A stretch of DNA of 64,000 nt, taken from positions 248,001 through 312,000 of the forward strand of contig NZ_NFJC01000001.1 in NCBI RefSeq assembly GCF_002159665.1. The letters run 5' to 3'. The DNA comes from Desulfovibrio sp. An276 (lineage in GTDB: Bacteria; Desulfobacterota; Desulfovibrionia; Desulfovibrionales; Desulfovibrionaceae). This document shows positions 1 through 6,905 of this stretch, piece after piece. The notes under the pieces were generated by a model. The model had not been told where the DNA came from, did no database searches, and saw nothing but the letters and a program-made list of their open reading frames with translations. The position numbers and the translations under genes are program-made. The stretch's first letter is position 1, and every line of letters begins with the position of its first letter.

Positions 1-1583
1 AGCGGGTTTGAACGCCCTGGCACAAAGATGCGGTCCGCCACATTGCCTGCACGCCTGTCCGCATGCCCCTCCTCGTCCCTGGCCTTGGCTATGCCTGCCA
101 CGGCAAAGAGGTCTTCCGAGCCTTTTTCCTTCAGAGCGCGCACAACCGAGGCCACCTGACCGCGTCCGCCGTCCACAAGCAAAAGATCCGGCCAGGGTGG
201 TCCGCTTTCAAGGCGCCTTGCCACCCAGGCATGCAGGGTCTGGTAGTCGTCGTTGCTGTCCGGCATGTTGTACACACGCCACAACTTTCGGTCCGCAACA
301 CCCTCCGTGTAGACCACAAGGCCCACCCTGGTCTGCTTTCCCTGCGTGTGGGACACATCCACGCACTCTATGCGGGAAAGATTCTTTTCAAGGTGCAAAA
401 GCCTTGCAATGCTTGGCAAGGGCCCGTATTGCGCTGCCCTTTTCCTGCGCAATGCCTCCTCCCTGGCATTGCCCTGGGCTATGTCCACCAGCCTGTTGTC
501 CGCCGCGTTTTGCGGAGCGACCAGGCGCACCGGCCCCCCGCGCCTTTCGGAAAGTCCCTGCTCAAGGACATCCCTCGAGGTTCCGGAAGATGTTCCGGAA
601 GCCGTGCCGGTCTCGTCTGCATCACTGTCCTCCCCATCCCTGGGAATCCAAGGAAGGAGTATGCGTCCAGGGGGAAGCGCGTCTATATAGAACTGGCCCA
701 CAAAGCTGAAGAGGAGCTCGGATGCGTCGCCAAAGTCCAGGCCCTGCCAGAAAAAGGCCCGACCGTCCATGACAGCGCCAGAGCGCACAAAGATGATGCC
801 AAGGGCAAGCCCCTCCTCTGCAGCGTAGAGGCCAATGACGTCCATGTCCCCGCCCTTGGGCAAAACCACTGCCTGCTGCTCGATGGTCCGCTCCACAGCC
901 TGTATCTGATCGCGGTAGAAGGCAGCCTGTTCGAACTCCAGATCGTCCGATGCTTTCAGCATCTTCTCCTTCAGATCTGCAAGGAAGGTGTCCGCCTTTC
1001 CGGAAAGCACCTGGCAGACGTGGTCCACGTGCTCGTGGTAGTCCTTTTCCGCCACATTGCCCATGCAGGGAGCAAGACACTGTCCCATGTGGTGGTAGAG
1101 GCAGGGGCGCACGCGATTGCGCATGGCCCTGTCCGTACATCTGCGCAGGGGAAAGGCCTTGTGCAAAAGCTTCCAGGTCTGCCTTGCAGACAGCGCCGAG
1201 GTAAAGGGACCAAAGTAGCGGGCCTGATCGCGTCTTGCGTGACGCACTATCTCAAGGCGCGGATATTTTGCCTTTACGTCCAGACGAAAGAGCGCGTACT
1301 GCTTGTCGTCGCGCAACAGGATATTGTAGTGGGGCCTGTACTTCTTGATGAGGCTTGCCTCAAGCAAGAAGGCTTCCTTGTCCGTGGTGGTGGTCAGATA
1401 CTCAAGACTCTTGGCATGGGACAGCATGGCCGCGGTCTTGGCCGGAATGTCGCTGCGAAAATAGGAGAGCACGCGTCTTCTCAAGATACGTGCCTTGCCG
1501 ACATAGATGACGTGAGCCCCCTCGTCCCGGTAGAGATAGACTCCGGGCGAGTTGGGGATGCTTTGCGGATCCGGCTTTTCCAT
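1..1583 (-). CDS. uvrC: Excinuclease ABC subunit C (3' end cut by window edge)
   Basis: Nucleotide-excision-repair endonuclease that makes the dual incisions with UvrB at bulky lesions. It reads from an ATG at 1583 on the minus strand and is still open at base 1, giving 527 residues of a family usually about 600 long. The GIY-YIG nuclease is at residues 10-45 (SPGVYLYRDEG, IYVGKARILRRRV). A UVR motif follows near 205-225 (DLEFEQAAFYRDQIQ), then the RNase H-like C-terminal domain (ECVDVSHTQGKQ, LLLVDGGRGQV). The C-terminal helix-hairpin-helix lies outside the window. A low-complexity insert of Asp, Thr, Ser and Gly near residue 325 separates the halves. The start lies 15 bases downstream of the response-regulator stop, so the genes may be co-transcribed. 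Confidence 0.95.
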   Translation of the reverse strand, partial: MEKPDPQSIPNSPGVYLYRDEGAHVIYVGKARILRRRVLSYFRSDIPAKTAAMLSHAKSLEYLTTTTDKEAFLLEASLIKKYRPHYNILLRDDKQYALFRLDVKAKYPRLEIVRHARRDQARYFGPFTSALSARQTWKLLHKAFPLRRCTDRAMRNRVRPCLYHHMGQCLAPCMGNVAEKDYHEHVDHVCQVLSGKADTFLADLKEKMLKASDDLEFEQAAFYRDQIQAVERTIEQQAVVLPKGGDMDVIGLYAAEEGLALGIIFVRSGAVMDGRAFFWQGLDFGDASELLFSFVGQFYIDALPPGRILLPWIPRDGEDSDADETGTASGTSSGTSRDVLEQGLSERRGGPVRLVAPQNAADNRLVDIAQGNAREEALRRKRAAQYGPLPSIARLLHLEKNLSRIECVDVSHTQGKQTRVGLVVYTEGVADRKLWRVYNMPDSNDDYQTLHAWVARRLESGPPWPDLLLVDGGRGQVASVVRALKEKGSEDLFAVAGIAKARDEEGHADRRAGNVADRIFVPGRSNP

Positions 1584-1598
1584 GGCTTTTTGTGCGGC

Positions 1599-2984
1599 CT
1601 AGTGTCCTGTGATGCCATACTTTTTGAGTTTGTACTGCAAAAGACTCTTGGAGATGTTCAATAGCTCCGCAGCCTTCACCTGGACAAGGTCTGCCCGAAC
1701 CAATGCCCTGCGTATGATGGCAGCCTCTATCTTGTTCAGGGTTGCCACAAGATCCAGCTGGACCGGCAGAAGGTCCACTGCGCTCTTGAACTGGGATTCC
1801 TCGTCACGGATTTCCGCTGGCAGATCCTCCTCGTCAATGACCTGCCCCGGAACGAGAACCATGCAGTTTTCCACTATGTTTTCAAGCTGGCGTATGTTTC
1901 CCGGCCAGTCGTAGCCAGTCAGGTAGTTGAGAGCCTTGGTGGAAAAGCTCTTCACCTCTGTCATGTTGTTGTCCTGGCGGATCTTGTCCACAAAGTGGGC
2001 TATGAGCAGCGGGATGTCCTCTCTTCTTTCGCGCAAGGGCGACATGTGCAGCTGAACCACATTCACGCGGTAGTAGAGGTCCTCGCGAAATACCCCCTCC
2101 TCCACCTTCTTTTGCAGCTCGCAGGTCGTTGCCATGCAAAAGCGCACGTCCACGTTGATGGTCTGGGTGCCACCCACACGCTGCAGGCTGCGATCCTGCA
2201 GGACGCGCAAAAGCTTGACCTGCAAATCGGGGGAGAGGGCAGCAAGCTCGTCCAAAAAGAGTGTCCCGCCCTCTGCCTGCTCTATGCGGCCGCGCTGTAT
2301 GGCTGGGCTGCCCTCCACAGAGGAGGGAATCTCGCTGCCAAAGAGCTCGCGCTCAAGGGCCTCTGGAGAAAGCGATGTGCAGTCCACAGCCACAAAGGGC
2401 TTGTCCTTGCGGGGGCTCGCAAGGTGTATGGCGCGGGCTGCCATTTCCTTGCCTGTCCCTGTCTCGCCAGTGATGAGCACAGTGGTTCTGCCAGGAGCAG
2501 TGCGCTCGATCTTTTGCCGCACGCTTGAAATGTTCTTGCTTCTGCCCACAAGGGTGTGCACGCCAAAGCGCTCCTGCATGGCCTCCTGCAACAGCCTGTA
2601 CTGGCGGTGGGCATGGGAGAGTTCTACCGCATTGTGGATGGAGAGCAGAAGCTCGTCATTGGAAAAGGGTTTTGTGATGTAGTCGAAGGCCCCGTATTTC
2701 ATGGTTTCCACTGCGCTTTCGATGGTTCCGAAGGCAGTCATGATGAGCACCGGTATGTGGGGCAGCTGCTTTTTGACCTGCATCAAAATTTCCACACCAG
2801 ACACATGGGGCATTTTCATGTCCGTCACCACAACGTCCACTTCGCTTTCCTGCAAGAAGGTCAGGGCAGTGACGGGATCGTTGATGGCTGTCACTGTATA
2901 GCCCGCGTCCTCAAGCAGGGTCTGCAGCACAAGAAGATAGTTCTTTTCATCGTCTATGACGAGAATATGGGCATTTTCGGACAT
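1599..2984 (-). CDS. NtrC-family response regulator without a recognisable GAFTGA loop
   Basis: Two-component regulator of 461 residues: receiver domain at 1-120 (acidic D11/D12, phospho-acceptor D55 in VVVTDMKMP, T83, K105), AAA+ domain at about 145-390 with Walker A GETGTGKE (173-180) and Walker B GGTLFLDE (239-246), and a C-terminal Fis-type helix-turn-helix. Where the sigma54-contacting GAFTGA loop should sit (after LFG at 214-216), the sequence reads SEIPSSVEGSPAIQRGR. The protein may therefore not remodel sigma54 polymerase in the usual way. The kinase gene lies just upstream, separated by a terminator and a repeat cluster, so this gene probably has its own promoter. An AGAGGT precedes the ATG. 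The target is unknown. Confidence 0.92.
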   Translation of the reverse strand: MSENAHILVIDDEKNYLLVLQTLLEDAGYTVTAINDPVTALTFLQESEVDVVVTDMKMPHVSGVEILMQVKKQLPHIPVLIMTAFGTIESAVETMKYGAFDYITKPFSNDELLLSIHNAVELSHAHRQYRLLQEAMQERFGVHTLVGRSKNISSVRQKIERTAPGRTTVLITGETGTGKEMAARAIHLASPRKDKPFVAVDCTSLSPEALERELFGSEIPSSVEGSPAIQRGRIEQAEGGTLFLDELAALSPDLQVKLLRVLQDRSLQRVGGTQTINVDVRFCMATTCELQKKVEEGVFREDLYYRVNVVQLHMSPLRERREDIPLLIAHFVDKIRQDNNMTEVKSFSTKALNYLTGYDWPGNIRQLENIVENCMVLVPGQVIDEEDLPAEIRDEESQFKSAVDLLPVQLDLVATLNKIEAAIIRRALVRADLVQVKAAELLNISKSLLQYKLKKYGITGH

Positions 2985-3131
2985 GATGAGAACCTCTGTA
3001 TGGATATATGATGATGCTCTGTTGCGAGTCTGTATTCTGAGTTTGCAGGCTGAGTCTGCATGCCAAATCGGATGTCCCGAAACCCGGATTTTCGCGCATT
3101 CAGAGAAGCGTGCTTCAGCTCTCGGCTTCCG

Positions 3132-3193
3132 AATCGCGCAATTCTTGCTTGCGCGATTGCACGATTGCGCGATTTAATTTGTCGTTGCGCGAT
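3132..3193. repeat. Cluster of four TTGCGCGAT-type repeats upstream of the response regulator
   Basis: Within 62 bases the word TTGCGCGAT occurs three times on the plus strand (3149-3157, 3165-3173, 3185-3193) and once inverted as ATCGCGCAA (3133-3141). The first two direct copies are 16 bases apart. The cluster lies 150-210 bases upstream of the response-regulator start and beyond the kinase terminator, so it may be an operator or the control region of that gene. This role is inferred from position and repetition only. Confidence 0.6.
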
Positions 3194-3197
3194 AGGC

Positions 3198-3216
3198 AAA
3201 AAAGGCGTTCCGCCTT
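3198..3216 (-). terminator. Rho-independent terminator after the histidine kinase
   Basis: Read on the minus strand, AAGGCG-GAA-CGCCTT runs straight into a T run (stem 3202-3207 with 3211-3216). It lies about 100 bases after the kinase stop and separates the kinase from its response regulator. Confidence 0.75.
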
Positions 3217-3314
3217 CATTATGTCAGTATGCGGATATACGGATTTTCAAAAATATTTATATACAAAATTTGTAATATATGTGTCATTCCGCACTGATAT
3301 ATATGTCTTCGCAC

Positions 3315-4859
3315 TCAGGAGGGCAGGTTCTTTTGCGACTCTGCCTCGTTTGGATTCTCCATTGCGACCAGGGGAAGGAGCACTTCCACCCTGGCTCCGC
3401 CTTCCTCTGCGTTGGAAAGGTGGACGCTGCCGCCATGGGATTCGATGATGGAGCGGACAATGGGAAGGCCAAGGCCTGTGCCAGCGTCCTTGGTGGTGAA
3501 GAAGGGTTCGAAGAGCTTGTCTATGGTGTCCGGGTCAAAGCCGGGTCCAGAGTCCGTGACCTCGACCACTGCCCAATTGTCGCGCTCGAAGGTGCGGATG
3601 ACTAGGGTCCCGTCCTTCTTCATGGCCTGGCGGCCATTCACAAGCACGTTGTAGAGTGCCCTGTAGAGCAAATCCTTGTCTCCCAAAACCCACAGGTGAT
3701 CGCACATTTTGGGTTCGACCACTATGTTGTCCCTGGCAAAGTCTCCCTCTACAAAGGCCAGAATCTGCCTGAGCACAAGCCCAAGGTCAACCGGATCCTG
3801 TTTGGGTTGCCTGGGCCTTGCGTAGTCGAGAAAATCGTTCACTGTCTGGGACAGACGCAACGACTCGTCGTATATGGCCTGAAGGAGCAGGGTTGTGCCC
3901 TTGTCCGATTTGCTGGACGCGCGTCTTTGCAAAAGCTCCGCTGTGGAGCGGATGATACCCAGGGGATTGCGTATCTCGTGGGCTATGCTTGCCACAACGC
4001 GCCCCATGCTCACAAGCCTTTCCGTGCTCTGCAATTCCTTTTCCAGCTGCATGTTCTTCTGCATGCGAAGGCTCAGGACACGCTCCGCCCTGTGGATGAT
4101 GATTATGAGCAGAATGAACATTATGATGGAGGACATGAGGCACATTATCACGATGGCCGCCTGAAAGAGCAAAACCTGTGCGTAGTCTGCCGTAATGTCC
4201 TGGGTGAGCTCAAGAACCCCCAGCACAGGGGATGCGCCTGTATTGTAGGCGTCGCCGCGCAGGGGATAGAGGACGCGCAGCTTGACTGTATTGGGCTTCA
4301 GGGGCCAGTGCAGCGGCATCTTCCACTCTTCGATGTCCGACACCGTCTCCGGTTTCAGAAGCTCGCCCTGAAAGGCACCCCCAATGTTCAAGGGGGCCAG
4401 CCCCTTGCGCCCTATTTCTGCTGGGTCCGTGGAATAGGCCACAACGCGATTGAAGTCGTACACGCGCAGTCTGGACACGGGCAGTCCCTCGATAACCGAG
4501 CGGACCACCCCGTCCAGGCGGTCGTGCTGCTCTTCCTGGCGCAGGGCTATGTGCCCGTAGGCAAGGATGGTGGGCACTGCAAAACGCTGGAAGATCTGGT
4601 TGTTCAGATTCTGGGCCAGAAGCAGGGCAAAGCCCTCCTGGCGCTCCATGAGCGTCTGCCTGGCCTGGTTGGAAATAAAGAAGGAGAGCCCAAGGCTCAC
4701 GAGCAAAACCACGAGCAGGGACAGCCAGGAAAGGGTACGGGCGTAGCTAAGCGACAGTCCCCCGTCGCCGTGCAGCATACCTGCGCGAAACAGGCCCCCG
4801 GTCTTGCCGTTTGTCTGGCCGTTTCCAGCCTGTCCGTCCATTCCCCTGTTGTCCGGCAT
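3315..4859 (-). CDS. Membrane-bound sensor histidine kinase
   Basis: Sensor kinase of 514 residues, probably the partner of the NtrC-type regulator downstream. Transmembrane segments at about 44-63 and 231-255 flank a periplasmic sensing region of about 165 residues. A HisKA dimerisation domain follows with phospho-acceptor H294 (SIAHEIRNP), then an HATPase domain with N-box NVLVNGRQAM, DSGPGFD and GTGLGLP near the end. No PAS or HAMP domain is evident. A GGGAGG site precedes the ATG at 4859. Only about 20 bases separate it from the end of pgi upstream, which suggests co-transcription with pgi. The ligand cannot be inferred. Confidence 0.93.
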   Translation of the reverse strand: MPDNRGMDGQAGNGQTNGKTGGLFRAGMLHGDGGLSLSYARTLSWLSLLVVLLVSLGLSFFISNQARQTLMERQEGFALLLAQNLNNQIFQRFAVPTILAYGHIALRQEEQHDRLDGVVRSVIEGLPVSRLRVYDFNRVVAYSTDPAEIGRKGLAPLNIGGAFQGELLKPETVSDIEEWKMPLHWPLKPNTVKLRVLYPLRGDAYNTGASPVLGVLELTQDITADYAQVLLFQAAIVIMCLMSSIIMFILLIIIIHRAERVLSLRMQKNMQLEKELQSTERLVSMGRVVASIAHEIRNPLGIIRSTAELLQRRASSKSDKGTTLLLQAIYDESLRLSQTVNDFLDYARPRQPKQDPVDLGLVLRQILAFVEGDFARDNIVVEPKMCDHLWVLGDKDLLYRALYNVLVNGRQAMKKDGTLVIRTFERDNWAVVEVTDSGPGFDPDTIDKLFEPFFTTKDAGTGLGLPIVRSIIESHGGSVHLSNAEEGGARVEVLLPLVAMENPNEAESQKNLPS

Positions 4860-4880
4860 GTCCCTGCCTCCCTGTTTTGG

Positions 4881-6227
4881 CTAGAAGTCCTGCCTTTTCT
4901 CTGCAGTCTTCAGATATCGCTCAAGAAGAGCCTCTTCCTCTGCGTAATCCGGCTTGCCAAGGCGGGCATTGGCAAGGCGCTTGCCCAGCTCTACTGCCGG
5001 CTGATCCAAAGGATTGATGCCCATGAGCCAGCCTGTGAGCACAGTGGCAATCTCAAGGAGCATCATGAGCTTGCCCCCGGATTTTTCCGAGGCATCGTCA
5101 AGGCAAATCTGCACAAGGGGAACATCGTGCATGGAAAGCGCCATGCGTGTACCCAGGGCTTCTGCCTCAAGCAGGCAGGAGAAGGGCTTGCCGGAAAGGA
5201 ACTCCCATCCCTTGGGAAGGGCCGCCGGGAAGGTGGGACCGCTATTGTGTCTGGAGCTTGTGACAAAGAGGCAGGCCTTGTTGCGTATGCCGTCCAAAAA
5301 CATCTGGTTTACGGAATGCTGATCCGTGACGCCTGTCGCTGGCACAGGCATGGTACCAAGGCCTTCCTTGCCAAGGCTTTCGGCCCACAGCTGTGCAAAC
5401 CAGGGGCCGTACATCGCAAAGAGCGGCTCGTAGCAGAAGAAGATGAGGTCGGTGTAGCCGTAGTCCTCAAGGGCCTTTGCCCAGGAGGCCAGGGCCATGG
5501 AGGGGTGGGTGGCAAGGGAACCCGGGTTTTCCACCAGGGGCCTTGCCAGGGAGGCTGCGCCCTCAAGCAGAGCTTCCCAGTCTATGCCAAGGAAGGCTGC
5601 GGGCAGAAGACCCACTGCGGAGAGGGCAGAATAGCGGCCGCCGAGATTGTCCGGCACTTCCAGAGAATCCAGGCCGTGCTCGCGAGCCTCTTCGCGCAAG
5701 AAGCCCTTTGCTTCGTCCGTGACCACGATCATGTGATCCTTCCAGGCCTCTCTCAGGGCCTTTTGCAGCCATTCCCTGGCCAAAAAGTACTGGGAAATGG
5801 TCTCGATGGTGCCGCCGGATTTGGAGATGGTCACAACAACGGTTCTTTGCGGATCCAGCAGTTTGAACCAGTCGCCAAGGGTTGTCGGGCAGACATTGTC
5901 GGCAATCCAGATCTGCTTGCCCTCGTGGCCGCCGTGGCCGGGCATGTCCACACCCCTTGCAAAGGCCTTTTGCATGGCCCTTGTGCCAAGGGCAGAGCCA
6001 CCTATGCCAAGGACCAGCATATGCTTGTAGGGCCTTGTCTTTTCCACAAGACGGGGCATGTCGCGCTTCAATGTTTCCACATAGCCCATGCGCAGGAAGG
6101 GAAGGAGTCCCGCATCCACTTCTCTGGCAAGACGCAGGGAGAGTTCCTGCGCCCTTGCGCCAAGGGATTGTACATGGCTTTCACGAACCCGGGCCGTGCA
6201 GGCCCTGGACCATTCCAGATAGGCCAT
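4881..6227 (-). CDS. pgi: Glucose-6-phosphate isomerase
   Basis: Interconverts glucose-6-phosphate and fructose-6-phosphate in the cytoplasm (glycolysis and gluconeogenesis). The 448-residue length fits the compact bacterial form. Visible signatures are the phosphosugar-binding segments LGIGGSALGTRAMQ and SKSGGTIETISQ, the VPDNLGGRYSALS segment with the catalytic-region Arg and Glu residues, and VTDQHSVNQMFLDG further on. A GGAGTG site lies just upstream of the ATG at 6227. The gene ends about 20 bases before the histidine kinase. Confidence 0.96.
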   Translation of the reverse strand: MAYLEWSRACTARVRESHVQSLGARAQELSLRLAREVDAGLLPFLRMGYVETLKRDMPRLVEKTRPYKHMLVLGIGGSALGTRAMQKAFARGVDMPGHGGHEGKQIWIADNVCPTTLGDWFKLLDPQRTVVVTISKSGGTIETISQYFLAREWLQKALREAWKDHMIVVTDEAKGFLREEAREHGLDSLEVPDNLGGRYSALSAVGLLPAAFLGIDWEALLEGAASLARPLVENPGSLATHPSMALASWAKALEDYGYTDLIFFCYEPLFAMYGPWFAQLWAESLGKEGLGTMPVPATGVTDQHSVNQMFLDGIRNKACLFVTSSRHNSGPTFPAALPKGWEFLSGKPFSCLLEAEALGTRMALSMHDVPLVQICLDDASEKSGGKLMMLLEIATVLTGWLMGINPLDQPAVELGKRLANARLGKPDYAEEEALLERYLKTAEKRQDF

Positions 6228-6245
6228 AAGTCACTCCAGTGTTTG

Positions 6246-6286
6246 CAAAAAAAGAGAGTATGCCCGATGCTTGCGCCATCAGGCAT
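6246..6286 (-). terminator. Probable terminator overlapping the SEC-C gene stop codon
   Basis: On the minus strand ATGCCTGATG-gcgcaag-CATCGGGCAT forms a 10-bp stem overlapping the stop codon of the SEC-C gene. It is followed after six bases by a run of seven T. It would end the SEC-C transcript before pgi. Confidence 0.6.
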
Positions 6287-6818
6287 TCTTGCCACAGCAC
6301 TTCTTGTATTTCTTGCCGCTGCCACAGGGGCAGGGATCGTTTCTCCCCACCTTCGGGGCCTCGCGGCGAACAGGCTCACGGACAAGGGGTACGCCACCGG
6401 TGTAGTAGAGCTTGTCCTCGACAGTCTTGAAGTAGGCGTGCTCGCCTATCTCCCTGGCTACTCCGTCCACAACGTAGGCTGCCATGTAGTCTACGTAGTC
6501 ACAGCCCTCTTCCTCGTCCCTGCCGCTCTGAAGAATGCTAAGACCGAGCCAGTCAATGCCTTCACTGCGCTCTTTCAGCATCTCGGCAGTTACAGGCTCC
6601 TCGTCCTCGCTCTGCCAGGCGGTCTTTTCCAGATAGTCCCAGGCGCCCACTGCATAGGCGCAGTAGCGGGTCCGAAGCATGGTAAGCGTATCCTGGGGCC
6701 AGCATTTTTCCTCGTGGTACGGGGCACAGCACTCCTCGTAACTCTTGCCACTGCCGCAGGGGCAGGCAGCAGTATTTTCCAGTTCCGGTGTGCTTTCGAT
6801 TCTTTCTGTATCAGGCAT
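6279..6818 (-). CDS. YchJ-like SEC-C motif protein, single module
   Basis: Small (179 residues) cysteine-rich protein with an N-terminal [17 protein letters not shown] motif starting near residue 18, a YchJ/UPF0225-type body ([21 protein letters not shown], a late YYTGG strand), and a C-terminal SEC-C zinc-binding motif [20 protein letters not shown] motifs bind zinc and in SecA mediate SecB and ribosome contact; the role of YchJ-type proteins is unknown. The ATG at 6818 was chosen; the frame stays open to a TTG at 6899, and no strong ribosome site decides between them. It lies directly downstream of the six-module paralogue and shares its 3' DNA almost exactly. Confidence 0.85.
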   Translation of the reverse strand: MPDTERIESTPELENTAACPCGSGKSYEECCAPYHEEKCWPQDTLTMLRTRYCAYAVGAWDYLEKTAWQSEDEEPVTAEMLKERSEGIDWLGLSILQSGRDEEEGCDYVDYMAAYVVDGVAREIGEHAYFKTVEDKLYYTGGVPLVREPVRREAPKVGRNDPCPCGSGKKYKKCCGKNA

Positions 6819-6905
6819 GGTCAAATTGCGGCGCCCTTGCTCCCGTCCCCGGGAAGCGCCTCCTCCTTCTTGAGAGTATTTTGCAGTTTGTGCAGGCAAA
6901 AATCC

